Part shown: in pieces, positions 35,311 to 46,184 of the stretch | How the letters are laid out: every line of letters starts with the position of its first letter | How positions within the stretch are numbered: position 1 is the stretch's first letter | Source of the DNA: Dasypus novemcinctus | Taxonomy: Eukaryota; Chordata; Mammalia; Cingulata; Dasypodidae | DNA length: 64,000 nucleotides | Assembly: GCF_030445035.2 (NCBI RefSeq) | Contig: NC_080673.1 | Span: 40,544,365 to 40,608,364, forward strand | Direction: 5' to 3' | The notes under the pieces: generated by a model | The model's input: only the letters and a program-made list of their open reading frames with translations | The model's database searches: none | What the model was told of the DNA's origin: nothing | Position numbers and translations under genes: made by a program

Positions 35311-35726
35311 GGTGGCGGACTTGGCCCAGTTGTTAGGGTGTCTGTCTACCACATGGGAGGTCCGCGGTTCGGACTCCGGGCCTCCTTGACCTGTGTGGAG
35401 CTGGCCCATGTGGAGTGCTGATGCGCGCAAGGAGTGCCCTGACCATGCAGGGGTGTAGCCCGTGTAGGGGAGCCCCACGCGCAGGGAGTACGCCCCTTGA
35501 GGAAAGCTGCCAGCGCAAAAGAAAAGTGCAGCCTGCCCAGGAGTGGCGCCGCACACACGGAGAGCTGACATAACAAGATGATGCAACAAAGGGAAACAGA
35601 TTCCCGTGCCGCTGACAACAGCAGAAGCAGACAAAGAAGACACAGCAAATGGCAAAGAGAGCAGACAACTGGGGAGGGAAGGGGAGAGAAATAAATAAAC
35701 AAATAAATAGATCTTTAAAAAAAAAA
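35311..35726 (+). mobile_element. DAS-type tRNA SINE, first of a tandem pair
   Basis: Full length: head GGCGGACTTGGCCCAG, B box region GGTTCGGACTCCGGG, GC-rich body, GCAAATGGCAAAGAGAGC, AAATAAATAAACAAATAAAT, poly(A). The 11-base GAAGATATAGG precedes it (35300-35310) and follows it (35727-35737). Confidence 0.94.
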
Positions 35727-35737
35727 GAAGATATAGG

Positions 35738-36088
35738 ACCAGTGTGGAGCTGGTCCATGTGCAGTACTAATGCGGGCAAGGAGTACAGTGCCACACAACG
35801 GTGTCCCCAGTGTAGATTAGCCCCACGCGCAAGGAGTGTGCCCCGTAGGAGAGCTGCCCAGTGCGAAAGAAAGTGCAGCCTGCCCAGGAGTGGCGGTTGC
35901 ACACACGGAGAGCTGACGCAGCAAGATGATGCAACAAAGAGACAGATTCCTGGTGCTGCTGACCAGAATAGAAGCGGACACAGAAGAACATATAGCGAAT
36001 GGACACAGAGAGCAGACAACTGGAGTGGTAGGGGAGAGGGGAGAGAAATAAATTATAAAAATAAATCTAAAAAAAAAAAAAAAAAAAA
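35738..36088 (+). mobile_element. DAS-type SINE, 5'-truncated, second of the pair
   Basis: Starts inside the body (ACCAGTGTGGAGCTGGTCCA), with no tRNA head, and runs to a tail and A20 or so. Followed by AGATGTAGGGG (36088-36098), a third version of the flank. Sequence differs from its neighbour, so it is not a recent duplicate of it. Confidence 0.9.
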
Positions 36089-36289
36089 GATGTAGGGGTT
36101 ACCTTCTAAAAATATGAAGTGCTCAGTATCTCAGTGGGTGATTTCCCTAACGACCAAAGCTGCATTAAGTGTTGTCAGAGGTGAGTTAAAAAAAACTATT
36201 GTAGATAGGTAGATCACTTTTTATTAAAAATAAATAATACTCTTAGAATTAGACTATAATGTTTTTAAAAAGTGAGAAATGGTATAACC

Positions 36290-36710
36290 TAAAGCAGTTA
36301 CTTCCAAATATCATTGGAGATTTCAATTTTTAGTTCCTCTAAAAATATTTATATTTAAATATGATTGAAGAATGCAATGTGTGACCCCTGACTGGATACT
36401 TGTTGGTGGGGGTAGGGAGAAGGAAGTTATTAAAATAATTGTTGGGACAATTAGGGAAATTTACATTTGAGCTGTATTTAGATAGTGTAGATTTTTGTTA
36501 ATTTTCTTAAGCATGATTAAAGATTAGGAATATTCTTTTCCTTAAGGGATACTGTACTTGGAGTGAAACACCATGATGCCTGTAACTTAAGTACAAATGG
36601 TTCAGAAAAAAATACATAGATAAATCTAATATAGAAAAATGCTAATGACTGAATCTAGGTAGGAAGTTTATGAATATATATTATATCATGCTTTTATTGT
36701 TTCTATATTT
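36290..36710 (+). repeat. Old LINE 3'-end-like sequence
   Basis: Phrases such as GTGACCCCTGACTGGATACT, TGTTGGGACAATTAGGGAAA and AAGTACAAATGGTTCAGAAA resemble a common old mammalian repeat 3' region. Family not settled. Confidence 0.4.
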
Positions 36711-36879
36711 TAAAAAATTGAAAAATGACAAACAGGACCAAAGGTTTCTAGCATGTGATCATTGATATGCTTACAACAGAATAAAAACAGTCACCCACTT
36801 ATTCAGAGAATACATCATCAGATGATATATAGGTCAAATAGGTTTCAGAAGGTAGTGACTAGGGTCAAGTATAGAGTCT

Positions 36880-37012
36880 GGCACATACTAGGCTTAAGAC
36901 TGTAAGCTCCACGAAGTAAGGATGAGGTCTGTTTTTCTACCACCTTATCTTTAGCACTCAGCAGAGTACTAAGAACTAGCAGGGGTTAAGTAAATTTTTG
37001 TCAATTGAATGG
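36880..37012 (+). repeat. L2 3' end, sense
   Basis: GACTGTAAGCTCCACGAAGT...TTTAGCACTCAGCAGAGTAC then GTCAATTGAATG fits the sense L2 terminus. Confidence 0.65.
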
Positions 37013-37014
37013 TG

Positions 37015-37920
37015 AAGTAATTGTGATAATTCTATGCTTATGACAGATATTCTAATCATTTTATATTTCTATACATCATTGATTTTTGGATGTTAAAACA
37101 AAAAATATACTGATATTTGTGTAATTGGTACCTTTGAGTTCAGTAACTCAAACTTGAATTCAAGCCAGAACATTTGCTCTTTTTAGTTAACTTACATTAA
37201 GGCCTGCCTTAATATTTTTATAAAATAACTTTTCTTTAAGCCTGCTTTTATTCAATATGTAATTTTTAAAAGAATATCTGAATTTTATCAGCTAAAAATA
37301 TTTCATGACGATGATAAAACCAAATGGCTTGTATTCTAAAGGATCCCTCTAAAACTTGCAGTTTAAATTATCAAAGATTATGAGTTACTCAAAGGTATTT
37401 TATTTAAAAATTTCCTATTAAAACCAGTAGTCATTTATCATTCATTTTTAGAATATTTCTGTAAACACAGATGACAATAAAGGCAACATATATGCATGAA
37501 GTTCTGAGATCCTCCAAAATTTTTAACATTATTAAATTATTAGGGATCAGATCCAAGGGCTTTAGCTGTAACAGTTGACACTACTAACCACTGCTTCCTT
37601 TTGTGCAACCATTTTCTCAGATATTGAGGAAATATCCTGATTCTTTGAAGAAAGATGCAGTGCGGCCTAGTGACATTGGTTATAAGGGATGAAAAGGAAA
37701 GTGGGGAAACATTTTTTAAAGCAAGTGTTCCATTTAATTTCTTTTTAGCACTGCTATTATTTTTATTAACCTTTAAAGATTTTATTTATTTTGGTTTATA
37801 TTAATCTTAATCTGATCCTAAAGCTGTTGGGCTTAAAAAAGGTAAGCTTATTCAATGGTAAAATAGGAGGTTTGCCAAGTAGAAGTGGACAATATTTTAT
37901 AGATCTTGGGCATTAACTGA
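37015..37920. other. AT-rich, no recognisable gene
   Basis: No exon-like segment, RNA gene or repeat I can name. Confidence 0.5.
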
Positions 37921-37924
37921 CCTT

Positions 37925-38062
37925 TTTGATCCACAGGACTGAGTCAGTGTGACATAATGGTAATCATACAGTATTTGAGTGTCCAGACTTCTTTTACTTG
38001 CTCTCATGACCCTGGCTGAGTTACTTAGTTTTTCTGGCTTCATCTTCTTCCTGTTTTAAAAT
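37925..38062 (+). repeat. MIR SINE, 5' part, sense
   Basis: CAGTGTGACATAATGGTAATC...CATGACCCTGGCTGAGTTACTTAG fits the MIR tRNA-derived half. Confidence 0.6.
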
Positions 38063-38519
38063 ATCACTACTGGCTCTAAGAACAGACTGGCAGATAAGAA
38101 AATGATAAGCAGCATAATATGTTGGGACAATTGTCAGGCAGTGACATGGATAGTATGTATTTGAAATGAAATTTTAATTTAGCAGGAAGTTTAGGAGCAA
38201 AGAAAAAGCCACTGTGACTTTTGTAAAATAAACGAACCTAGGAAGTGAAAAACATTTGTGCTGGGGCAACAATTTATTACACAGTAGCCTGTTAGAAAAA
38301 TACAAAGCAACAAAGACAAGAGTCCAGTTACATGTACTCAAAAGAATAATATTTGCCTTTATATACTTGGGAAAAAATAAAGCACAACAAAAACAAAAAT
38401 AGCCATGAGAGATTCCAGTACGTGTTAGCAATAATAGTTGAAAGCATGGCATTATTTTGGGAGGTAATAAATAAAAAAAGAAACTAGTACTGTAGTTCTG
38501 TCCTTAAGAAGTCTATGAT

Positions 38520-38619
38520 TAGGAGCCGATGTGTCTCAGTGGTTGAGTGTCGCTTCCCACATATGAGGTCCGGGTTCAATCCCCAGCCTCAGTACCTCAG
38601 AAAAAAAAAGAAAAAAGGT
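38520..38619 (+). mobile_element. Short tRNA-head-only SINE
   Basis: GGAGCCGATGTGTCTCAGTG (A box) and CCGGGTTCAATCCCCAGC (B box), then poly(A). TATGAT flanks both sides (38514-38519, 38620-38625). Confidence 0.88.
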
Positions 38620-38799
38620 TATGATCAAATTCATAAATGATAATTAGGTAAACGATAATTATTCTTATTTTGGGAAGAGCTGGTCGCAAATATAACTCAT
38701 TATTTGGTGATATTACCTTACCTGAAATAGATTACTCAAATTGTAGACAATTGTTCAAACTGCAAAATCAGGCATCTCAGTAGATTAGGCATTAAAAAG

Positions 38800-39590
38800 A
38801 TAATGGCTAAGAAATATAGGAAAAGGTCCTTAACAGCACCAGTAAAAATGGAAATGCAAGTTAAAATCACAAGTGGATTCTACTACACATCCCAGATTTT
38901 CAAAACTTAAAAGAACTGACAGCAGTGAGTGTTGTAGACGGTGTGGAACAATGGAATGCAAATGTGGCTAGTGGAAGTGTATCATTTTAGGAACGAGGTT
39001 GGCATTATTCATTCAAGTTAATATATCATGAATGAATATACCAGATAGAAGATGTGATGGAATACATATATAAAGAATGTTCAAAACAGCAGTGTTTATT
39101 ATAGCCCCAAACTGGAAAAAATCCAGATGTTCATCAACAATAGAATGTCTAAATAAATTGTTGTGTACTGCTACAATGGAACTATAATATATAGCAATTA
39201 AAATGAACAAATTACAGCTATATGCAACAACATGGATTAAAAACGTTGAGGAACAGCAACAAGCACAATAGTTATCACACACTACGTTGTTCCATTCACA
39301 TAACATTTAAAAGAAGGGGCAAAACTAAACAATATATCCTTTATGGATGCATGCTTGTGATAAAATAAAGAGCAAGGAAATGATTATCACAAAAGTTAGG
39401 ATAATGGTTACCTCTAGTGGGGAGGGAAAGAGTTGTGTTCAGGAAAGGTCACAACGAGGGCTCTTGGGATATAGTATTCCATTTCTTGGCCTAGTTGATT
39501 GGTTACATAAGGATTTCCCTTATAATTACTCATTATACTGTACAACTGCTTTGCATTTTTATGTATATTTCACAATAAAAATGCAAGAAG
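38800..39590 (+). repeat. Old L1 3' end, sense
   Basis: Has AAAACAGCAGTGTTTATTATAG-type wording, CCAGATGTTCATCAACAATA, TATGCAACAACATGGATTAA, and the 3' GGTTACCTCTAGTGGGGAGG...TTTTTATGTATATTTCACAATAAAAATG end. Confidence 0.85.
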
Positions 39591-39639
39591 TACTTGATGT
39601 ACTGGGATATACTGTAGATGGCATTTCTAGAAATAAAAG

Positions 39640-41245
39640 TAAAAAGAAATTTTGCCAGATAATTTAGCTTATGGAAGTCTTTGATAATAAAAACTGCTGA
39701 TGTGGGATATTAACAGAGTCACTAGTTCCTAAGAAGAGTTCATTTTCAAGTGTAGGAGAAGCCTATTCAAAGGTATGTTATGTTTTAACTTAATAGCAGA
39801 TCTTTATCATAAACAAATTGAAGAACCAAGGAAAGAACTGTTACCTAAAATTTCAGATTTTTGCAACTTGAATTAATTATCTCACCTCTCCTCTGGATTA
39901 AAAAGCAATGCAAGGAACTAAAGTAGATGCAGACCAAGTTGGAAGTGTACGAACTTCCTCCTTGCCAGTCACTTCTTAGCTGGTTCCTCCTATTTGCAAG
40001 ATGGGTGGTGAGGCGGGTGGCTCTTGCCCAGGAAGCTTAGTGCAGCTGTTGCTTCCTAAGTAGGTGGCTCGGGACTCTCCTGAGTGCCATTCTGTACTAC
40101 TTAGGTTTTAAGGTAGAGTCACTGACAATGGAAACAGATCAGGCTGCTGAAAAACCCTAGGTGGTATTGGAGGCATCTTCTGCTGGGTTGCAGAGCTTTT
40201 ATGTTTGCACTCTTTCCATCTAAAGTCTACAGAGCTCAAAATCTGTGGTGTTGAGCTTCACAAAATCCCCAAACTTGTGTGTTTTATTCCTTCAATTTCT
40301 ACCATTCATCCACATAATTACGAGAAGGGCAAAAACAAAAAAGATTTATTTTGTAGCTATTTGGGGTCATCCCTTGGTTTGATACTCTGAGTTATTTGAA
40401 AGGATGCATCAGGGAGCTGGTCATGTAGAGATAGTTAAATGCAGGGTAACTTATGCAGGGTATTTAACTTGGCTCTTGAGGTCAAGGGCAGTAGGGTCAG
40501 GCGCTACTTCTACAGCATTACTCCACCCCTCTCTCTTTCCTGTAGCATTAAACCGACCCCCCCCCCCCAAACAAAACAAAAACCAACGAGCCCTTGGTTT
40601 ACCCAGTTAGAAGTTTCCTTGGTCTACAGTTTGCATAAGGTGCTAGCAGTAGTGGTAGAAACCCCAAGTTCCCAAATCTGCTTTTAATTTATCTGCTCCT
40701 ATTCCTCCAGCTGGAAAGACTTCACTCCTGCTGTTTCCAGAGGAGGTAGGGTGTACAAGGTCCACTGACAGAACTGTGTAATCTGCTTCCTCTCATTATC
40801 GCTGTTGCTTTTCTCTCATCCTCATACTATTAACCAGAACAGGTTCAAGACAGATTAGATTTCTGAGGCTTCTGGCTCTTTTATATATATATTTTTCTCT
40901 AGAGAACGTCCTTTTAACTTTATGAATTATACTTGAATTTACTTTCCAGCATAACATCTGTAGGAAAAGCTGCTTAATAGTAATAATATTTATTTCAGAG
41001 AGGAAATACCTTTCAGTCAGATTTGAAACGCAGGCCAAAATTCCTTGACGACGGTCATGGACATTGAATAATAACAAGGACAAGGTCAAGAAATTCTCTC
41101 CAAGCTCCGAACCGTAAGCAAGGATGATTTCTACCAGTGAGGGACTGCTAAATTCTCCCCTTGAAAAACAGTCAAAAGTCCTTCTGTGATTTCCCGAAGG
41201 ATACCTCCCTTCCAATTATCCTCTCCCGCGTCTCCCCCAACCCCC
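39640..41245. other. Upstream flank of the CpG island, no recognisable gene
   Basis: No confident repeat or exon. A C11 homopolymer lies at about 40558-40568. The 139-codon minus frame (40796-41215) and 82-codon plus frame are unsupported. Confidence 0.45.
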
Positions 41246-42063
41246 TAAACTCCAGGAGCATGGCTCTTTTCCCTCTGCCCCCCGCCCCCATCTCGTCCCC
41301 GGCCCGCAACCGTCCCCGCGGCAATTCTGCAAAGACGCAGGTAGTAACTCGGGTCCTCAAGCCGCACCACTATTTTCTCACGGCGGGAAGAGGGAAAGGG
41401 AAGAGGGTGCATGACAACTTTTATCTTAGTGCATTTCAGTTTACAAAGCACGTACACTTATATCATCTCTGAGCTCCTTGAGTGCCCTGGAAGGTAGGCA
41501 TTCATTCATTCATTCATTCACCAAATTTGCTCCTCTCGGCCACACGCTATCGGGTTGGAGGTCTCACCCCACACCACGGGAAGGGTGGGGCGCTCGCTCC
41601 CTGAAGCAGAAGCAGCGGATCAGGCGGCAACTTCGGGCTCGGTCCGTCTTGGGGCGGGCCCGTTTGGGGCCAAATGCCTCACCTCCGGATGGTGTGCGCC
41701 CCAGCAGGGCCGTGGAGCCTGTGCCTCCTCCTTGCTCCGAAAGGAGCAGTCACCACCTGCCCTGAAGGAAACCGCTACAGAGCAAGCTCTCTCCGCCATC
41801 CCAGGGTCAGGGGTAAGATCAGGCGGCAGCCTAGGCTCGACTCAGCTCCTCCCCTTCCTCTCTTCACTTCTGACGCGGTCGCAGAGGCGGCGGCGGCGGC
41901 GAGTCTCGCGGCCCGGGGCGCACCCACCCGCCCGCGGATCCCCGACTTCCTCTTCCCTTTGAGCGTCATCAAAGTGCGCCAGAGTTGCCCAGGGCCGAGT
42001 GGGTGGGAAGGAAAAAAAAGGCCAGCGGTGGAAGCCTCAGAGCGGAAAGGAGGGAGGGGAGCG

Positions 42064-42076
42064 GTTGCTAGGTGAC
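42064..42076 (+). promoter_or_regulatory. RFX X-box
   Basis: GTTGCTAGGTGAC fits RYYNYYNRRNRAC, the RFX-family palindrome with one-base spacer, at every position. It lies about 50-100 bases before the likely start region. RFX sites control ciliary and many widely expressed genes. Binding is inferred. Confidence 0.6.
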
Positions 42077-42077
42077 T

Positions 42078-42085
42078 TGCGTCAT
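42078..42085 (+). promoter_or_regulatory. CRE/ATF-like site
   Basis: TGCGTCAT, one base after the X-box, is a variant CRE (reverse ATGACGCA). A second GCGTCAT occurs at 41963-41969. Confidence 0.5.
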
Positions 42086-42528
42086 CGGCGTGCGCCGCGT
42101 TCCTCCCGCCCCTCTCTCTGGAGTGAGACGAGAGCCCCGCACAGAGCGAGCGAGAAAGCGAGCAGCGCTCCGGGCGCTATCGCCACCGCCTCCGAGAGAG
42201 TGAGAACGAGGGAGCATCCGAGAAACTCAGCCTCCGTGCACTGGCCGCCACCGAGACCTCCGCCCTAACCTGGGCCAACAAGACCGCCGCCACTTCTTTT
42301 CTCCCCCCCTCACCTTCCCGGCCGGCAGCGGCGGCTGCACACGCCGGAGCCGAAGCCCGAGCAGGAGCCGGCGGCTGGGGGGCAGGGAGGCGGCTACCGC
42401 GGAACGGGGCTGGGTAGCTACTCCGCGGTGAGAGGACGCCGAGGAGGGACCGGAGCTTTTGCCTCGTCCCAGGGATCGGGGCTCGGGACCCCCAAGGTGT
42501 AGGGAGGGGGTCCCAGCCGTAGCGACAC

Positions 42529-42618
42529 ATGCGGGAGCCGGGAGCGGGGGCGGCGCCGAGCGGAGCCGGCCGGGTCCCCCGCCTCGCCGCCGCCTCGGCC
42601 ATCCGCCCGGGGCCGTAG
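42529..42618 (+). other. Upstream ORF 1 (29 codons)
   Basis: First ATG of the putative leader, context ACACATGC (no A/G at -3 other than A, G absent at +4), ending at TAG 42616-42618. Peptide rich in A, G, P and R. If the leader is real it would lower downstream initiation. Confidence 0.35.
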
Positions 42619-42636
42619 CATCTCGCCCCGGAGTAT

Positions 42637-42699
42637 ATGAGCCTGGACTCCCAGCTCAGCAGCCACCCCCCAGCCGGGGGGGCGGGGACCCCGATGTGA
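42637..42699 (+). other. Upstream ORF 2 (20 codons), ending ATG-TGA
   Basis: Starts ATGAGCCTGGAC and ends at TGA 42697-42699. Its last sense codon is itself an ATG, so its end contains the start-stop element at 42694-42699 in the same frame. Confidence 0.35.
42694..42699 (+). promoter_or_regulatory. Minimal start-stop uORF (ATGTGA)
   Basis: ATG followed directly by TGA, with G at -1 and a C-rich lead-in. Start-stop elements are known to stall ribosomes in some mammalian leaders; here the role is inferred and depends on the exon call. Confidence 0.35.
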
Positions 42700-43234
42700 A
42701 GAAGCGGCCCGGGCGGCGGGGAGAGCAGGACCGGACAGAGCCGCGGTCCTTTCCTTCCCTTCCCCCTCCCCCACCCCTTCGGGGGTCCTCTCCCCGGCCT
42801 GTCGCCGGCCCCCCGGCTCCTCGGTAGGGCTCCGGGAGGAGTTCTCAGTGCCCCCTCCCCCGCCCCAGCCCCAGGGCGGCGGGGTCGGGGGGGACCCGGG
42901 GGGCCGGCCGCAGCCTCCGCCCAGAGGAAACTTTTGATAAAACAAAATCCGGAGCCTCCCAAACGTGACTGTCCCGGGTGAAGTGGCCCTGGAAGGGCAG
43001 AAGCCACAGCCTGAAGAGACCCAGGAAGAGGAAAAAGGAGATCAGAGGGACCGCCACCTCCTTTCCACCGGCGGCACGGAAGAGACCCGGGTGGCCACCG
43101 GGTTTAGCGAGCCTTCGCACCGCTTCTTCCTCAGCAACGCGCGGAGCTTTCCGCAGCCGCCGCCTCAGTCCGGAGAAGGAAGGGAACCAACCCACTTTCT
43201 CAGCGCCACAGTCTTTACTCTTCGCTTCTAAAGT

Positions 43235-45335
43235 GTGAGTGGCCCCGGGAAGGGAAATTGGGGTTAGGAAGTGGGAGGATACTGGTGCTTCCTTTTGGAG
43301 TTTTGCTGATTTTTAAAATTAAAAAAAAAAAAACATTTTTTTTTTTTTTTTACACAGGTGTTGGGAGTGTATGGATGAGAGAGTATACCTTCATTCCTCA
43401 CAGAGGGGAGAAGGTGTTAGGCAGCCCTGTGTTCTGTTGTAGCATTTTGTGCGTGTTATGCGCGTTTATAGGTTTCTCTTAGAGGGATTCTGTCTTTCTC
43501 CAGACTGATACTTAAACCTTTGGGGCCAGAAATTGGCAGTAGGGAATTAAGGAAGCCAGGGCATATGAGCATACAAAGGACATCTCTGTAATATTCTTTT
43601 TTTTTTTTCCTGGTACGGTGCTGTCCTTTTTTGTTTCTGGGGAACTTTCATATAAATTCCTAAGTGAAAACCACTTACTTACCTTATGAATCCCTGAAAA
43701 TAAAATTGCTTTCATTTTTTTCAGTCTTCCTTGAGAGGTTTAGTTTTTTTTTTTTTTTTTTTTTTAACCTTCTCATTTCCTTGGTTCAATTCCAGTCTGT
43801 TAGGAGGACACTAACATCAGTTTATTAGGAAATTCCGAATTCTTATGAATCACAGCTTATTTGGGGGAGAGCATATAGTAGTACTTTAACCAGTTTGTAA
43901 ACGTTGTTAAGTTTTTTCCCTCCACCCAATTGCTTTTTTCTTGAGAAGCTTATGTCCTAAATGACAGCACTTTTTTATTTTTTTTATTTGGCAGAGTGTC
44001 TTCAGGCTTTGATTATTTATCTTCACTTCTCTATTAATTTAGGAGAGAGTTTTGATATTTAATTCAAGAAAGATTATTTTCTCTCATTTCAAAGTTGAAG
44101 AACTTTGACTTATATTTCAGATATTCTTTCAGAGAGCCAAATTAGAGGTGCATGCAAGGAATTTACACTTCATATGTTTTATGCAGACTTTAAGGGCTAA
44201 ACAGAGTGAAATTTTGTGTAACAGAGCATAGGTCACATTATACTGAGAATTATGGTCCATCCAGTCTCCTGTGTGGACTTTCTCTCTAAAGACACTGCTG
44301 AGAGATGATTTGTGGGAGTGAATGTAAACTTGGTGTTACCTATCCTAAATTCTCCATTCAGGGTCTTGATTAAATTTATTTAAACCTTTACCATACTTAA
44401 CATAGTTTTGATCCTGTACTTTTTCTGTTTTGAAGTAATGAGTTCTGCAAGTTTTTTGGCCTCTGAATTGTGCAATAATTCGTTTATCATGAATCTATCT
44501 CCTACAAGTTCCAAGACATATGCAGAGTTTGTGTTTTGAGAAAAGGTAGAATAAGCCCAAGTTCATTTTTTCTTGGTTTTATAGATATTGATTGTTCCTC
44601 TTCCCCATCATCTTTCCTGACTCTTTTTGCCCATCTTAGAATAATTTCCTTCATCCCTTTGATCACTTTGTTCTCCTCCAGAACTTCTCTAATTGTGTTT
44701 TTTTCTTTAGATACCTTGTTCTTGTTATTATTTTTTTTTTTTTAAGGAATCTTAACTAACATGAAAATATTGAACAGGAGATGCAAAGTTCTATTTGAAA
44801 TCAGAAACAAATATCTCTGGATCTGTTCTTATTATGCGACCTTTAGGAAGTCATATATTCCATGATTCACAGAGACTGGAGGAAGAGAGGTCTAGTCTTG
44901 CACAGGCTGTTTTTTGGGAGATGGGGTTGGGAGGACAAACCAACAAACTATGGTTTGAGTGTAAATTGTACTCAAGGTTGCTTACTAACTTTAGGATCTT
45001 CTTTTTATTGCTTTGACTATAGATCGGTTAAAAATCATGGTAATGTTTTATTGCATATTTGGGTAGCAAAGAAAGGACTAAGTAGTTGGGATCTCTGCCT
45101 TTGAGATGCTTTTACTTATGGGTGGTGTAGGCAATCAAACACAAATTGCACAAATTATAGGAGAGAGGGAATGGACCAAAATTTATCCAAGACCACCGTG
45201 TGTCACATATTATGTTTGGTACCTTATAGAAGTGAAAGTATTTGTACATTTTTCATTAGGGAAATATTAGTGCCCTATTAAACCGAACTAGTTGGCATGT
45301 CTAAGTCAAATATGGGAATGTCTCTTCTGGGAAGC
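43235..45335. other. Putative start of intron 1
   Basis: AT-rich, with long T runs at 43338-43352, 43588-43609 and 43746-43765. No SINE in the first 2 kb after the island and no second exon recognised. Confidence 0.4.
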
Positions 45336-45339
45336 AAAT

Positions 45340-46180
45340 TTACATAATGTCATGAAGAGAAAAGAACAGGTGGAAACAAAGTGTCTAAGACTTCTGGAAT
45401 TGGAGAGTTGAGGTGTGAGGGACAGATGTAATTAGAAAGTTAGCTTCATGGAACTGCAGAGGGAGGTTGTTGAGTAGGGTTAGAGTTAGCTTGGGTTTGT
45501 GCAGATACATGGTTACAGCCCAAAGAAGCAATTGAGAACAATTTTCCTGAGAGGACTGTTTCAGATGGTTGGGGAGAAGTTACATTTTAGGCCATTTTAG
45601 GCATTATGCCTGGATTCAATTTTTGATTCAATATTATTGGGCCATGGTTATTGAGGGGCTTTAAAGAAGGAGTGAAATTGAGCACTGGAAGAGACAATAT
45701 TTCAGTATATTGAAAGTGGCTTTTTTTTTTTTTTCAAGATTTGTTTATTTAACCCCCTCCCCCCAGTTGTTTTGCGTTTGATGTCAGCTCTCTGTGTTCC
45801 ATTCCTCATGTGCTCTTCTGTGTCTGCCCCATTTCTCTTTAGGCAGCACTGGGAACTCATCCTGGGACTTTCCCTAGTGGGAGAGAGGTACTCAATCTCT
45901 TGTGCCACCTCAGCTCCCTGGTCTGCAGTGTCTCGTACTGTCTCTCCTCTGTGTCTCTTTTTGTTGCATCATCTTGCTGCACCAGCTCTCTGCACAGGCC
46001 AGCACTCCACGTGGGCTAGCTTGCCTTCACCAGGAGGCCCTGGGAATCGAACCATAGACCTCCTATATGGTAGACAGGGGCCCAATTGCTTGAGCCACAT
46101 ATGCTCCCTGATAGTGGCTCAGAGGAAAAGAAATTTGGAAGTAGGACAGCAGGCATTGTATATTAAATTTTAAGGTAAAA
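45340..46180 (-). repeat. L2 fragment, antisense, split by a SINE
   Basis: GCCATGGTTATTGAGGGGCTTTAAAGAAGG-type wording before the SINE, and GGAAGTAGGACAGCAGGCAT after it, fit antisense L2. Diverged. Confidence 0.5.
45722..46109 (-). mobile_element. Dimeric tRNA SINE, antisense
   Basis: T-rich tail first, then a head-like block (CAGCACTGGGAACTCATCCT...CCACCTCAGCTCCC, 45843-45919) and a spacer with TTGTTGCATCATCTTGCTGC. A second head follows (GAGGCCCTGGGAATCGAACC...TTGAGCCACATATGCTCCC). Flanked by GAAAGTGGCT / GATAGTGGCT. Reading frames across it (133 codons plus) are SINE. Confidence 0.85.
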
Positions 46181-46184
46181 TTGG

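Larger units (their letters stand above)
42120..43234 (+). other. Putative non-coding first exon (5' UTR) of an unidentified gene
   Basis: Inferred exon. The start is guessed from the CGAG-rich start region; the end is a strong donor, AAAGT|GTGAGT, at 43234/43235, just where GC content collapses and T-runs typical of an intron begin. No ATG occurs before 42529. The three ATGs present open only short upstream ORFs, and nothing after 42699 starts with ATG, so the exon is non-coding if read on the plus strand. An earlier donor (GCG|GTGAGA at 42427/42428) would give a short exon without the uORFs. A minus-strand donor (GAAG|GTGAGG, intron from 42313 downwards) is also good, so a transcript in the other direction, or divergent transcription, remains possible. 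I do not recognise the gene. Confidence 0.5.
41250..43240. promoter_or_regulatory. CpG island, TATA-less promoter region
   Basis: An abrupt change to high GC with frequent CpG, against an AT-rich surround, and free of SINE sequence. It contains GC boxes (GGGGCGGGCC near 41652), an X-box and CRE-like site at 42064-42085, and a purine/CGAG-rich start region (GAGCGAGCGAGAAAGCGAGC, 42144-42163) typical of TATA-less transcription starts. CpG islands of this size mark housekeeping or widely expressed gene promoters. The gene cannot be named from this sequence. An ATTC tetranucleotide repeat lies at about 41500-41520. Long frames on both strands here (up to 276 codons, minus) start at non-ATG codons and reflect low stop density in GC-rich DNA. 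Confidence 0.9.

Noticed and set aside
35333-36019. 228-codon minus-strand frame
   Set aside because: It runs through two tandem SINEs; its sequence is the translated antisense SINE seen in many other frames of the window.
42631-42640. TATA box (GAGTATATGA)
   Set aside because: It sits within the putative leader, far downstream of the likely start region, and no start-like context lies 25-35 bases beyond.
42177-43007. 276-codon minus-strand frame in the CpG island
   Set aside because: It starts at GTG, not ATG, and is rich in P/G/R/A as expected from stop-poor GC-rich DNA. No domain is recognisable, and the overlapping plus frames are of similar kind.
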